Shown: positions 28,867 through 51,039 of the stretch, one piece after another
How the letters are laid out: every line of letters begins with the position of its first letter
Position numbering within the stretch: position 1 is the first letter of the stretch
Assembly: GCF_019393635.1 (NCBI RefSeq)
Contig: NC_057865.1
Location: forward strand, 302,727,885 to 302,791,884
Length of the DNA: 64,000 bases
From: Dromiciops gliroides
Taxonomy: Eukaryota > Chordata > Mammalia > Microbiotheria > Microbiotheriidae
Direction: 5' to 3'
The notes under the pieces: model-generated
The model's input: the letters and a program-made list of their open reading frames with translations, nothing else
Told to the model about the DNA's origin: nothing
Databases searched by the model: none
Program-made: the position numbers and the translations under genes

Positions 28867-29031
28867 TCAGGGAGTAAATAAAAGGCCAGAAGCAGTGGTG
28901 GTGAGATCACTAGCTGCTTAGAAGTCCAAGGAACCTCTGGCTTAATTTATGCATTTGGTGTTTTCTGGGCCAATCTTTCCACAGATGAAGTGACCAAGCC
29001 AAGAGAATTGGGGTTAAGAAAGTGAGGGCCA

Positions 29032-29182
29032 GGGGCAGCTAGATGGTGCAGTAGATAGAGCACTGGCCCTGGAGTCAGGAGTACCTGAGTTCAAATCCAG
29101 CCTCAGACACTTAACACTTACTAGCTGTGTGACCCTGGGCAAGTCACTTAACCCCAATCGCCTCACTAAAAAAAAAAAAAGA
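29032..29182 (+). mobile_element. MAR1/WSINE-type SINE
   Basis: Complete, with an A13 tail and imperfect flanks AGAAAGTGAGGG/AGAAATCGAGGG. Confidence 0.88.
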
Positions 29183-29208
29183 AATCGAGGGCTTTCCCCT
29201 CTTCTAAT

Positions 29209-29248
29209 CCAAGCCGGGGCGGGGGGGGGCCTGGGGGGGGGGAAGGTT
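29209..29248 (+). repeat. G-rich tract
   Basis: Runs of 4, 9, 9 and 2 G in 40 bases. It could fold as a G-quadruplex. Confidence 0.7.
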
Positions 29249-29249
29249 G

Positions 29250-30475
29250 GTGCTGTGCTCCTAGCTCATCCTCCCACTCCTGAAGCAGCTATGATACCTG
29301 AGGCTCCAAGCCTGTTCCACAGCAATGTGGGCTGAGCAGAAAGGAGGGGCATGCGACCCCAAGGATCTGACAGGTCTCCTTCTGCTCCAAGAGGCTCCCG
29401 CCAGCAAGGCTGTGCTCCTAGGAGGCCACACTTGCAGCTTCCTAAGCCTCAGAACTCAACTGGTCAGCCCTGCGGTCACTCCCACTGGGTACTTACCAAA
29501 GCCTGGAGTGGGGGGATGGGGAGAGACAGGAAGGGGCCAGCCAGAGGACTGTGCTTGGGTCTGGGCCTGGGCCTCACAATGAAGGAAAGATTGACCAGCT
29601 GGAAATCATTCAGAAGAGGGCTAGCAGGCTGGGGTCATATATGGTAGTGCAGGAGGAGCAGGAGCATGGTCCTTTGTCCCTCCTGATACTTGGGGATAGA
29701 GGGTCAGGCCAAGTGAGGCCCCAGACAGTCAGAAGGCAGCAGGAAGGCCCAGGGCCAAGACAGGTGGGGGGCGGGGGTGTAACAGATGGACAGCTAGGGA
29801 AACAGTGCCCTGGGATTGGAGAGAGGCAGAGACTAGGTTAGATTCATGGCCAGGCCTGCAGAGGCTGGACTGAGCAGCTGAAACCTGACATGCATTATTC
29901 CCTCCCCTGGGAGCCTTGATTGCCAGAATCACTGCGGTAACTTTTTGCTCATCTCACTCCCCTTCCCCCATAACTAATTATTCTATTGAGTAGCCTTGGA
30001 TTCTGCACCTGCGTCCATACTGTAATTAGCAAAGAAAACAACTGATGAAATAATGTGTTTGGAAACTTCAGAGTCTCCCTCAAGGGAGGACAGGTGGTAC
30101 TGCTTTGGGAGGGCTGGGCTGGGATTTAGGGGTGCTCCCTCCCTCCCTCCTTTCCCATGTCAATGAGCTCTCCAGGGATGTTGCATCTAGTGTCAGCAGC
30201 CACTGCCTCATGGGGGAACCTCCTGCCTGGGTGGGACTCTTTGGGCATGGAAAGCCACATCTCAGGAGAATTCTGGGCAGCTGCAGCAGTGCCAGACTTC
30301 ACTGCCTTCTCCTTTTACTGCGGGGGGCAAAGGTCCACCCACCCATTCCCTCAGTCCAGACCCCGGTGACCCCTGTTCGAGGCTTCCCTCCACCTAGATG
30401 CCCAGCCGAGTAGAGCGCCTGGCCACCGATGTCACAGGGTGCCCTGGGCAAGCAGCTGGAGCTTGGGGAGCAGGG
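29250..30475. other. No convincing gene
   Basis: Short overlapping frames only. 'GATTGACCAGCTGGAAATCATTCAGAAGAGG' near 29590 looks like a small relic of a CR1-type LINE, but I cannot bound it. Confidence 0.35.
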
Positions 30476-30667
30476 CAGAGGTTCTTAACCCTTCAGTACC
30501 CTTTGGAGCCCCCAGGCCTCTGGGGGGTAGGTTCTTTATTTCACTAACCTCCGACTCAAAGTAAGCATTTCTTTCCATTTAAAAAAATATTTTACAAGCA
30601 TGAGGAGTTCACGGCCTCAGCAGCTCACCAAGCAGGTCCCTAACACAAAAGAGGGGAAGAACCCCTG
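30476..30667. mobile_element. Short hAT-like DNA transposon remnant
   Basis: Left end CAGAGGTTCTTAACCCTT and right end AGAGGGGAAGAACCCCTG are inverted repeats of each other with few mismatches, 190 bases apart. The style matches non-autonomous hAT elements of mammals. A target duplication is not clear. Confidence 0.45.
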
Positions 30668-30926
30668 ATTTGGGAAAGGGCTACTCTGACGCAAACCCCA
30701 AAGGCAACAAATCCAACAGAGTGAATATCTCCAAAGGCCTTCCTGTCCCAGATCAGACACCCAACCACGTTCCCAGCCTCACCCTCCCTTCTGTCTTAAG
30801 TAGAAGTCATAGCAGTCAGTCCACGATTTGGACAAACACTGCTGCTTGTCTGTCACAAGTCAGCCACACAGCCCTCCCTTCAGGGGCTACAGAATATGCC
30901 TTTTGACAACCAGATTGGTTGTTTTT

Positions 30927-31180
30927 ATTTTTAATTTTTTTCTGTTTAGAATTTTATTTTCCAAAATATATGTAAAAACGAATTTCGACATCAATTTTTT
31001 TTTGTCAGAGCATGGCTCTGATTGTCCATTTGGCTCTTTACTTTTTTTTCTGATAAAAGTATTTTATTTTTTCCAGTTACATGTAAAGATAGTTCTCAAC
31101 ATTTGTTTATACAAGCTTTACAATTTCAGATTTTTCTTCCTCCCTCCCTCTTCCCCTAGACAGCAGGTAATCTGATATAG

Positions 31181-31239
<59 letters not shown>

Positions 31240-32568
31240 CATTTAACATATTTCTGAATTAGTCATGTTATAAGAGAAAAATCAGAGCAATGAGGAAAAA
31301 CCTCAAAATAGAAAAACAACAGCACCAAAAACAAAAGAAACAGTATCCTTCAATCAGCATCTATACTCCATAATTCTTTTTTTTTCCTGGATTTGGAGAT
31401 CCTCTTCCATCATGAGTGCCCTGTAACTCTTCTGTACCATTACATTGGTGAGAAGAATCTAGTCCATTACAATAGATCAACACACAATGTTGATGATACT
31501 GTGTACAATGTTCTTCTGGTTCTGCTTATCTCACTCATTATCAGCCCATGCAAGACCCTCCAGGTTTCTCTGAATTCCTCCTGCTCATCGTTTCTTACAG
31601 CACAATAGTATTCCATTACATTCATATACCACAACTTGTCCAGCCATTCCCCAGTTGATGGGCATCCCCTCAACTTCCAATTCCTTGCCACCACATAAAG
31701 AGCAGCTATAAATATTTTTGTACATATGGGTCTTTTTCCCTTTTCCATGATCTCTTTGGGGAAAAGACCCAAAAGTGGTATTGCTGGGTCGAAGGGTATG
31801 CACAGCTTTATAGCCCTTTGGGCATAATTCCAAATTGCTCTCCAGAATGGTTGGATCAATTCACAGCTCCACCAACAATGCATTAGTGTTCCAATTTTTC
31901 CACAGCTTCTCCAACATTAATTATTTTCCTTTTTTGTCATTTTAGCCAATTGATAGGTGTCAGGTGGTACCTCAGAGTTGTTTTAATTTGTATCTCTCTA
32001 ATCAATAGTGATTTAGAGCATTTTTTCATATGGGAATAGATAGCTTTGATTTCTTCATCAGAAAACTGCCTGTTCCTATCCTTTGACCATTTCTCAATTG
32101 GGGAATGACTTGGATTCTTATACATTTGATTCAGTTCCCAATATATTTTAGAAATGAGGCCTTTATCAGAAGTACTGGCCATAAAAATTGTTTCCCAGCT
32201 TTCTGCCACCCTTCTAATTTTGAATGCATTGCTTCTGTTTGTACAAAACCTTTTTAATTTAATGTAATCAAAACCATCCATTTTGCATTTCACAATATTC
32301 TCTCTCTCTTGTTTGGTCATAAACTGTTCTCCTTTCCAAAGATCTGATAGGCATACTATTCCTTTCTCTCCTAATTTACCTATGGTATCACCTCTTATGT
32401 CTAAATCGTGTATCCATTTTGACCTTATTTTAGTATAAGGTGTAAGATGTTGGTTTATGCCTAATTTCTGCCATACTATCTTCCAGTTTTCCCAGCAGTT
32501 TTTGTCAAATACTGAGTTCCTATCCCAGAAGCTGGAGTCTTTGGGTTTATCGAACACTACATTACTAG
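30927..32568 (-). mobile_element. 5'-truncated L1 with 16-bp target duplication
   Basis: Minus-strand L1 containing the last part of ORF2 (about 32557-31467, including WENWKIVWQKLGINQHL, KWIHDLDIRGDTIGKLG and IPFDPAIPLLGLFPKE) with only a few breaks, then a 3' untranslated region with a (TA)n run. CAGATTGGTTGTTTTT lies on both sides (30911-30926 and 32569-32584). This is the best-preserved LINE in the window. It lacks ORF1 and the reverse-transcriptase core, so it cannot move by itself. Confidence 0.93.
31184..31239 (+). repeat. (TA)n microsatellite in the L1 3' region
   Basis: About 28 TA units. Confidence 0.97.
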
Positions 32569-32609
32569 CAGATTGGTTGTTTTTTTTTTTTTAACTGTTA
32601 TGTTTTATT

Positions 32610-32790
32610 TGCCATGAGGCAGAGAGAGGCAGCAGGCTGCTTACTGATTGGGATTCAGGAAAACCTGTGTTGAAATGCTCCCTCAGACACTTCCTAGCTG
32701 GGTGACCCTGGAAGAGACACTGCCCCTCTGCCTGTCTCAGTTTACTCATCAGAAAAATGAGGATAATAATACCTAACTATATGTTGGGGC
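32610..32790 (+). mobile_element. MIR-like SINE
   Basis: 'CTCAGACACTTCCTAGCTGGGTGACCCTGG' and 'CTCAGTTTACTCATCAG' mark an old CORE-SINE. Confidence 0.65.
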
Positions 32791-32799
32791 TGCTCTGGT

Positions 32800-34030
32800 A
32801 CCGTGATTACTACACAGTTCTTCTCTGGAGAGGGTTTGGAAGACTGAGAGGTGCCATAGCTTCCTCTCTGGCAACAAGAGGGAGGTGAAAGTGTCTAAGC
32901 AGTCCACACAGAAGAGAGGGGAAGGCCAGGATTTTGTATCTTTCCACTCCCTCCTTCCATAGGGCTCCCAAGAAGGTCAGAGAAGACTTAGGGGTGGGGG
33001 TGCCATGCAATTCTCCCTCGTGTGCAGGAAATGTCCTCATCTTTGCAGGAGCCCTAATGTTCCTGGTGCTGTTCCTGCCCATGGTCTCCTCTTTACACCA
33101 CAATCTGCAGGAAGTCTCCTAAATTCAGGCACTCCTTTGGGGACTGATTACTTTGGTTTCTGTCTCCACTTGCACTTTCTCCTTTAATGCTGCTGTATGG
33201 GGGTTTCTTGAATACCTGAGGTCAAGGCTGGCCAGGACCCACCCTGAAGTCACTTAAATGGCAGGAGGTCTTCTGGAAGACCTTGCAGACCTTACTGCTC
33301 AGGGGTAGAGCGCAGAAGTGATACCCTAACCCTTCCCCCATGGAAGTTAGTATCATTTTTTCTTAAAGAGTGCGGAGATGTTTTCCAGGCTGGGTTGACT
33401 AGGGACTAATGGCTCAGTACAGCCACAAGGAGCTCCAGGCAGATCCCAGCAACCAGGAACTCAGGCAAGAGGGTTTCACTTGGCTAAGCCACTGCCAAGT
33501 GGCCTCTGTGCCAATCTTTGTTGAACATCCTTCTTACAGGGCTAAGGAAATCTCCTTTTGTTAACTCTTGGTAGAGTTCTCAGTTTCTGATTTGATCCTA
33601 AAATCAAGCCTACCTTCCAGGGGATTTGTCTGAGTCAGGTCCTGCCCAGCTCCCCTCTCAATTTTTCTAGAACCCTTATCTAACCCTTACCACGTGAAAA
33701 GACCCCAAAGTGCTGGCTTTCCTGGTTTGCTTTCCATTTCTCCTTACTCTCATTTCTATCCTAAATAAGATACTGACTCTAAATTGCATGTCGGACATTC
33801 CTTTCAGGGAAAAGCAGCTTTTAAAATATGATGTAAAGGCCATCCCTGGCTAGGATTCCTTGTCATTTTATTGGGAAATTTGCAGTTAGAAAAGAACATT
33901 GCTCACCTAGAGGACTGGGAAGTGAAATTAGCCTCAGGCTGTGGGAGGCTGTGGGGTCCTGCACAGCTGTGCTGGATCACTTGCAAAGGCATAAATGGAC
34001 AACTAGATCTCTGTGCTAAACTGTGGAACA
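32800..34030. other. No gene seen
   Basis: Unique-looking sequence. Open frames here are short and unsupported by splice signals or domains. Confidence 0.35.
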
Positions 34031-34034
34031 GGAG

Positions 34035-34170
34035 GCCTTCAGAGGCTGCCTGGTCCAGCCCCCTCATTTCACAGAGGAGGAAACTGAGGCCTAGAGAGGA
34101 AGGCACTTGCTCAAAGACTCCCCGGAAGTCAGTGTCCCTGGGCCGGGATGATTTTGTGTCCAACCCTCTT
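34035..34170 (-). mobile_element. MIR-like SINE, reverse
   Basis: 'CCCTCATTTCACAGAGGAGGAAACTGAGGCC' is the reverse MIR core. Confidence 0.65.
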
Positions 34171-34489
34171 ACTTGGCAGGTCAGTAAAAGAGGCTCCAAG
34201 CAGTGCAGCTACCTCCCTGGTCATAGGCACGGGACCCGAGCAAGAACATGGGGGGGGGGAGGGGAATCCAGTCCTGAAAGACCAAACATGCAGCTTCTCA
34301 CTCATTGCCACCTGCTTCCTGCTTCTTAGTCCCAGCCTCAGGACCCCAGGGCCAACATCCCTGTCCCCCTCAGTGTCAAAGGCCTCCCCCAGGCACAGAC
34401 ACCTAGGGATCTTGAGCTGCAGACAGGGAGCACCAGTCCAGACACCTGCGCATATACCCTAACCCTCACACACTCCCTAAGCAAATAAT

Positions 34490-34637
34490 TTTTTTTTTTT
34501 TGCAGGGCAATGAGGGTTAAGTGACTTGTCCAAGGTCACACAGCTAGCAAGTGTCAAGTGTCTGAGGCCGGATTTGAACTCAGGTCCTCCTGAATCCAGG
34601 GCCAGTGCTCTATCCACTGAGCCACCTAGCTACCCCC
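34490..34637 (-). mobile_element. MAR1/WSINE-type SINE
   Basis: Reverse copy flanked by CTAAGCAAATAATTT and CTAAGCAAATACATTT, a clear duplication. Confidence 0.92.
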
Positions 34638-34989
34638 TAAGCAAATACATTTTAAGCACTACTTTGACAGCACTCACGAGGGTCGGGGAGGGCCAACATA
34701 AGGTCCCTCTTCAGTGGAGTCCGGCCATGTCTCTGTGCTGGCCCCAGATGGCCCCTCCCTCTTCTCTTTGCATCAGGCATGATCTGGAGGGCCCAGGGTC
34801 TCACCCCGGATGTTCCTGGTTCTTCACATTCTGGGCATCCTGCCCACAATTTGTGCCACAAAGGAGAGGGTGGGTGACATTGGGCCTAGTTGTAAGGGCT
34901 TCTACCTTCTCTATGTTGGATGCCCCTAAAGGTCATGCGGGATGCTGGTGCAGGATACCTCAGAGTGTGGGGGACAGCTTGATAGGCCT

Positions 34990-35362
34990 TCATGATCCCC
35001 ATCCTACTGGACGCTGTCAGTCCGCTCAGTCAGTGTGGATCTGGGGGCCTCATTCCCTCCACCTCCTCCTTTTTCTGTGTCCTAGTCAGTCCTTCTCCCA
35101 CCCTGGGGAGCAGCCCTGGGCTCCCAGACACATCTGGGCATCATCATGGTCCTGCTTTGGGCATGGTCACACAAGCCCCATCACCACAGCTTCTGGAGAG
35201 AGCGAGTCACTGAACTGCTCCTCACCCCCACAGTCCCTCTCCTCTGCCTCCCTTGCCCTCAGCTCCTGTGCTGTCTCCCCTGGTTAGAACAGAAACTCCC
35301 CAAAGGCAGGAATAGTCTCTCATCTACAAGGCTGCATACACAGTAAGCGCTTAATAAATGCT
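34990..35362 (+). mobile_element. L2/L3-type LINE 3' fragment
   Basis: Ends with 'CAGTAAGCGCTTAATAAATGCTC'. The upstream part is diverged. Confidence 0.5.
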
Positions 35363-37500
35363 CTCGTTTCTTCAACGAGCCTGTATTAAGCACCTACTGT
35401 GTGCACCACTTGGTGTCAGGTGCTGGGGGCAATACAGAATCCCATCTAGGCCCTGTTCTGTCCTTCACAGAACCTCCAGTCTGGGAGGATTGGATTTTTT
35501 GCAGCACCTGTCTGATGGGGCCAACCTAAGACCCTTTCTGTCCTCCTGCATCCCCACTAGTGCTGAGCCACTCAGAGTGGAAGCTCCCTGCTGGCAAGGG
35601 GAGGACCGACCCCAGGGAGCCTCATGGTTTGGGCCCAGGTCCTGACAATTAGTGTTACTATGACTTTGGGGAAGGGACCTGAGCCTCTGCTACTGTCTGT
35701 CAGTGAAGTTACCCATCCCACAGGGTGGTTTTGGAGAGAGTGGTGACCAGCTCCCAACTGAAGGGCATGAGGATGAGTCCCGGCTATCTGAGCCTGTGGG
35801 GTGCAGGCCTGGGTCCCCACCAGTGGAGCTGAATGGGCAGAGATAAGGCAGGCCATCCCTGCCGACAGCTCAGGGAATGTGGGGCTGAAGCAGTACATGG
35901 TGAAAATGAGACCAGCTGAGAAGCTGGGCAGATGTCCCGACCTGTGTGGCCTAGCTTTGTGCTGAGCCCAGAGAATGTCAAGCCACAGTCCTGGGGTGGG
36001 TAGGTAGGGTGGGGTCTCAGGAGTCCTCTTGAGGGCCAGCCCAAAGCCTCTGATGCTGTCCAGGGCCAGACTTCCAATCTTTCACTGGGCTTACTTACAG
36101 GGCCCACTGAGGGGTCAAGGTGGCCAGAGCAGCCTATGGCAGGTAGGCTGTTACCTGGGCAGCCTCCCAGCTGCAGGCTGAGGGGCCACTGGCTCATGGG
36201 AAGAGCCAGATCCCAGCCCAGGTCCTCTAATTGCAAACACACAAAGCATCTGGAACCCTGGAAGGAAAGACAAGCCAAGGTCCCGGCCCTGGGTCTGTTG
36301 CCGTTTGGACTCACTTCAGCAGAGGTCCTTTCCTGAAGTCTGGGAGTGAGGCTGCTATTTCCCAGGAAAGAACCCGTGGCCCCAAGCCCTGCTTTGTGAA
36401 TGGTCTGTGAGCATCTGGTTCTGGTCCATAGGCCCCTGTCCCAATCTGGTTTTAGAATGGGTGCGCAGATACCATGTCACACCGGTCATCTGCGGGTATT
36501 GCCATACCGGATATTTCCCAAATCTAGAGGCTGGCGTCATTTTCTGGTTCCCTCTGCCTGGAGTGGTGTGGGCTGCCCCAAGAAGCTGACATCTCCCCCT
36601 CCCTATGGGTCCCCAAGTTAGCTTTGTAGGTGAACAAGGAGACTACTGGAGGACTCAGCCTCCATCTCTGATCATTTGGTGGTTTCCTTCTGTAAGGAAG
36701 GAGAACTCCCAATTCTCTGAGTAGAGCCCCTCCAAACCACTGTTGATCAGCACCACTTGAGGATGTGGCTGGATTCTCCCTGAAGTGAGAAGTGAGGCTA
36801 TGGCACAGTATTGCTCTCAACAGTGTGGAAGCCTCTACCTTCTCCCCGTCTCTCAGAATCATCCACTGAGGCACCTTTGTTTACTCAGTTGTTGAAGTAA
36901 GCAAAGTGAGCTGACTTTTGGCTTAGGGTGAGATTCTTACTCTCCTGTAGATCGAGAGAGGACTGGATGGAGAGGACTTCTCTCTGGTACCCAACCCTGC
37001 TCCTTCCCCACACTCCCTGAGAATTCCAGACCAGTCCACAGGGGAGTATCTTCTCTTAGGAAAGCAAGGAAGACATTCTGATTTGGAAACTCATAAATAT
37101 CCTACAAGAACAAGACAAGCTAGTACATCCTCAAAGCAACAGGCCATTTATTACAGCACATTGTGAGAGTTACTCTCACAACGGAGATTCTGAGATGTCC
37201 GGGGTGGGAGCAACAGAGGAGAAGTACAACCAAGGTGGCATGCTAACACACCCATTTGGGTGACAGGGAAGGGACATGACTAGGGCAGCTCAATGACACA
37301 GGCACAACCCAACTGTTTTCTACAGTGGGAACAGGTCCCTTCTGTAGGGATATGTGAGAAGTCAACCCCACCCCCTTTCCCCTACTGTAAGAAGGTACAA
37401 ATGAGTCCATTCCTTTTTGTCAATGGGAGCTGCCCAAGCTGTTCTCCCACATCCCAGGAGATAATTTCTGATCCCCTTTAGTCACTGTGCCAGCTTCTCA
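35363..37500. other. No convincing gene
   Basis: Moderate-GC sequence with overlapping short frames on both strands. None has a recognisable domain. It begins with a copy of the short repeat 'TATTAAGCACCTACTGTGTGC'. Confidence 0.35.
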
Positions 37501-37504
37501 TACG

Positions 37505-37645
37505 GTATTCAGATGGGGCACTGTGGGAAGAGGACTAGGTTTGGCATCAGACACTGCTATTTAATGTGTGGCTTTGGGTGAGGTACTTAACCCCCAGCCT
37601 TGTTTCCTTGACTGCATATGGAGGGGGTTGGAACAGATGGCTTCT
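37505..37645 (+). mobile_element. MIR-like SINE
   Basis: Diverged CORE-SINE with 'GTGTGGCTTTGGGTGAGGTACTTAACC'. Confidence 0.55.
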
Positions 37646-37811
37646 GGGCTTCTTTATGTGAGTTTTTGCCATTGTCCTTCTAAGCAAGCCAAGGGCTAGC
37701 ATTGAATACTGGTGTTTCCATGGGTCCAGCATGAAGCATCTCCAGGTATTGACCTTCATGTGCTCTCCCCATTGGAAGGCAGGGGAGAAAGGAAGGGAAG
37801 GAGCAATGACC

Positions 37812-38005
37812 CAGCAGCTACTGAATGTCAGGCCTGTTAGCATGCAATGCCCAGCACTTTATGCATATGACCTCATTTGATCCTCGTTATCTCTAGTTTG
37901 TAGTTGAGCAAACATGCTAAGTGACTTGCTCAGGGTCTCATAGATCATAAGTGTCTGAGGCTGGACTTAAATGCAGGTCTCCTTGGCTGCAAGTCCAGCA
38001 GCTCA
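37812..38005 (-). mobile_element. MIR-like SINE, reverse
   Basis: 'CATTTGATCCTCGTTATCTCTAG', then 'AAGTGACTTGCTCAGGGTCTCA'. Confidence 0.6.
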
Positions 38006-38129
38006 CCACCAAGCTGCCAGGAAGCATACTGCAGATCTGCAGAGGGCAGCTGGGACCCACTGCAGACTACCACCCATGTAGCCACTCCCATCCACTTCAT
38101 GTATGCAGTCACATCTGGGCAGGCTTTAA

Positions 38130-38300
38130 CCCAGAGGTGGCTCAGCAGCACCAGACCCAGGGTTAGGTCCTGACCCTGCCTCTGGCCTGTATGTACTTTG
38201 TCACCTGGACAGATCCCTCAATCTCTGAGGGATCCCATTTCCTCACCTGTAAAATGGAGATGCTAACATCTGTAGCACTTCCCTCACTGAGTTGTGAATG
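38130..38300 (+). mobile_element. MIR-like SINE
   Basis: 'CCCATTTCCTCACCTGTAAAATGGAGATG' is a MIR core. Confidence 0.6.
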
Positions 38301-38329
38301 CCAGTTTTTATTCTATTCAGAAGTAGGCA

Positions 38330-38800
38330 TGTACCAGGGCCTGAAAAAAAGTAAGGGGAAGCCAGTCACATGCACACTCAGACATTGTTGGTGGTATGAA
38401 TTGGTCATTTTCTAGAAGTTGATTTGAATTGTCCAAGGAAAGTTTCTAAATACTTCATACCCTTTGATCCAGCAATCCCAATGCTGGGAATAGGCCCCAA
38501 AGAGGTCCAAGGCAGAGGGACCCATAGACACCAAAATATACATAGCAGCACTTTTTATAGTAGCAAAAAGATGAAAACAAAGGGGGCATTTCACTGGGGA
38601 AGAAACAAAAAATACATGGAATGCAGAAACATAAGAATAACTTACGAATGGACCAAGAGTAAAGCAGCAGAATCAGGAGAATAAAGCACATAGTGATGAT
38701 AGTAATGTAAATTTTTTTAAAACCCTAAAAGAAAGTTGAACTCTAAAACATCACAACCAACCTCTCATTTCACTAGAAAGGCTAGAACTGCAGGCATGGA
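38330..38800 (+). mobile_element. L1 ORF2 3'-end fragment
   Basis: 'ACCCTTTGATCCAGCAATCCCAATGCTGGG' encodes the IPFDPAIPMLG motif of the L1 ORF2 C-terminus. About 80 codons remain open. Confidence 0.75.
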
Positions 38801-38819
38801 ATGTCTTTGAATATGCTTT

Positions 38820-38875
38820 GTGTATATATAAATACATATATACATATATATATATATATATGTGTGTATGTATAC
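38820..38875 (+). repeat. (TA)n/(TGTA)n microsatellite
   Basis: Alternating TA with TG interruptions. Confidence 0.9.
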
Positions 38876-40560
38876 AAATATGTTCAACACACTGTTTGAG
38901 CTCTCATTGGTCTCATACTTTTCTTTGTTACAAGAAGGGCTCAAATGGGGTTTGGAAATTAATGAAGTGAGAAAACAAAAGACATTCATAAAACCAGATA
39001 TGCCGGAGTTTTTCTCACTACTCTTGAGTTCTCAATGGATTCAGTGCTGTCTCTGAATTCTCTAAAGGTATACAGTTCTCCTTCTGGCTGGCTGTCCAAG
39101 TACTCTGCTCTCCTCCCTCAAAGGCCTGATCTCCCTAGAAAGCACTGCATGCTAGAAAAATGCCCTTCCCTAAGGTGCTCTTCTCCACTAAACATTCCCT
39201 GGTGTTTCAGTGAGTGCCCATAGTCCCAAAGTTTGAGAAACTTCCAGAGGACAGGTAAGGGCTGCTGGTCCTGTACTTGCTTCTTAAAGGTGCTTCAGTC
39301 AGGGACAGAGTCATGAGATCTGTGTGATGGAGCAGCCTGAGCCTGCAGCTCTAGCAAAGATGGGGCAGAGCAGTGGTTAATTTTTCCATCCCACTGTGAA
39401 AGCAGGAAAGAATATTTGACCTCCCTTATCAGGTGGCCTCTCTACAAAGTTCCCCATGCTCCCAAACTGCCCTTTGAGCAACTCTCTTATTTCTGCCACA
39501 TCCCTAACAATTCTCCTCTTTATAGCTGTCTTGGGCAGTGTCCCTGAAGGGCCCTGAGGAAAGCACACTACCCTTCTCCACTGCTGTTCAGTCCTCAAGT
39601 TGCTCTTCTATGTAAGTAGTACTATGAAGTAAGGGCCTTTAACTCAAAAGATCTGAAAGCCTGAAATCTGAGGCAGAACCAATGACAGATTCCTTCAGAA
39701 CAACAGACTCACACTGCCTGGAGGGAAATGAGGGATGTCTCAGTTTCATAGTTGCTCTAATTAAGGAATGCAAATTAACTATACCAATACAAAGATGCAG
39801 TGAAGATATGGGATGGGGAGATCAAGATGTAATTTGAAAGCCTAGATCAGGGAAGGATTCTGTGGGGAACTATGGGTAGCACAAGGACACAAAAAACTCT
39901 GGGATGGAGAGTACTCCAGGAGCCGAGAACAACTGTTTCTGTCTCATTGGTTTCCTTTCCACAATTACTGTTAAATAACTATCAGATCTTAGATTTCCAT
40001 GAAGAGGTGGACAAATATCACTGACCCTTAGGTGAGCCAGTTTCTGTGCTTCTGGAACAACTTCCCACTCCCTCCCTCCATATTCACACACACACACAAA
40101 CACACACACACACACACAAAATCTTTTAGACCTCAATGCACAAGCTATTAATCAGGTCTCATGAGGATGGCCCATTGAGAACTGTCAGATGCACATCAAT
40201 AAAAAGTATGTGAAGGGGTGCTCACAATTAATAGAACTGCTTATAAATATATCTCAGTGGAAATTCTGGTTATCAGCATCTTTCTATTTCTTCCATTCCC
40301 TTACTAAAATGTTTTATGGAAAAGATCCCTTTTTTTCTGTCTTAGAGAGCTAAGAGCCTAAGAACTACTAAGTCTCACACCTGTGAGCCTCTTACTTGGA
40401 CATATACAAGTGTAATTCCCTCAGGTGTGCTGTAGAAAAGAAGCAAATATCTAGGAAAACCTTTCTTTCCTTTCAATTCCCAAATGAAAAACTATCACAA
40501 TGCTCAGATACACAAGCTAACAGGGGTTAATTTCTTTTGTAAAGTCTCAGATGCCTGGAC
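38876..40560. other. No gene seen; (CA)n at 40084-40122
   Basis: Downstream of the second zinc-finger gene on the minus strand, so part may be its 3' untranslated region. A CA-repeat lies at 40084-40122. No other feature is recognised. Confidence 0.4.
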
Positions 40561-40574
40561 ATACCTAAAAGGCC

Positions 40575-40645
40575 TTTCCACATGCATGTTATTTATAATA
40601 TTTATGTCAAGCATGAATCTTTTGGTGCTACTTTTCCCATTAGGG
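40575..40645 (-). pseudogene. Decayed finger downstream of KRAB-ZNF 2
   Basis: 'CCTTTCCACATGCATGTTATTTATAATATTTATG...CATGAATCTTTTGGTG' keeps the spacing of a finger-coding unit (compare 'CCACATTCATTACATTTATAAGG...TATGAATTCTTTGATG') but the cysteines are lost. It lies just past the stop codon at 40672. Confidence 0.55.
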
Positions 40646-40671
40646 GAAGGTTATCCCTAAGAACTGAACCT

Positions 40672-50418
<9,747 letters not shown>

Positions 50419-50639
50419 GGTCACCTCTGACTGGACCCACCTCGGGCCCCCAGGCCCAAGGGTTCAGGCTCTGCTCCTTGTCCTCAGCCACTGTCCTGGA
50501 GCTCTGGGGGAAGGTGTCAGGTGGTCAGATCTGCCTCTCCCCCCCCCCCCACCTCAGGCTCCCTAGCCCCCTGGGGGGGGCTTCAACAAGGTTGGCGGGC
50601 TGGGCCCTCCCCAAGGGCAGCCTGGCCCCCAGAGGGGTG

Positions 50640-51000
50640 GGAGAGACACAAAAGAGAGAGGGATACATGGAGACAGACAGAGATAGAGAGACAGAGAAAG
50701 GCAGAGGCAGAGAGAGACACAGAGATATGGAGAGAGACAGAGAGCAAGACAAAGAGACAGAAAGACGAGACAGAGAGAGACAGAGAGACAGAAAGAGGGA
50801 TAGAGAAAGGAGAGAAACAGAGCAGAGACAAAGGCAGAGGCAGAGAAATATAGAGACACGAAGAAACAGAGAGAGAGAGACATAGAGAGACATAAAGACA
50901 TGGGGAGAGACAGAGATAGAGAGACACAGAGAGACAGGGAGAGAGACAGAGACACACACAGAAGAGACACAGGGACGGGGGAGAGGGAGGGGGGGTGGAC
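50640..51000 (+). repeat. GAGACA/GACAGA-type purine-rich satellite
   Basis: About 360 bases of AGAGACAGAGA-type repeats. It lies upstream of the start exon of KRAB-ZNF 2, within its putative first intron. Long frames on both strands here are by-products. Confidence 0.95.
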
Positions 51001-51039
51001 AGAGCCCTCAAACGAAACAGAGACAGGCACAGAGACACA

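Noticed and set aside
35784-36314. A 176-codon minus-strand frame
   Set aside because: Composition-driven in moderately GC-rich sequence, with no domain or splice context.
50525-51038. Overlapping frames rich in SLSVSLCL or RDRETER
   Set aside because: By-products of the GAGACA satellite on both strands.
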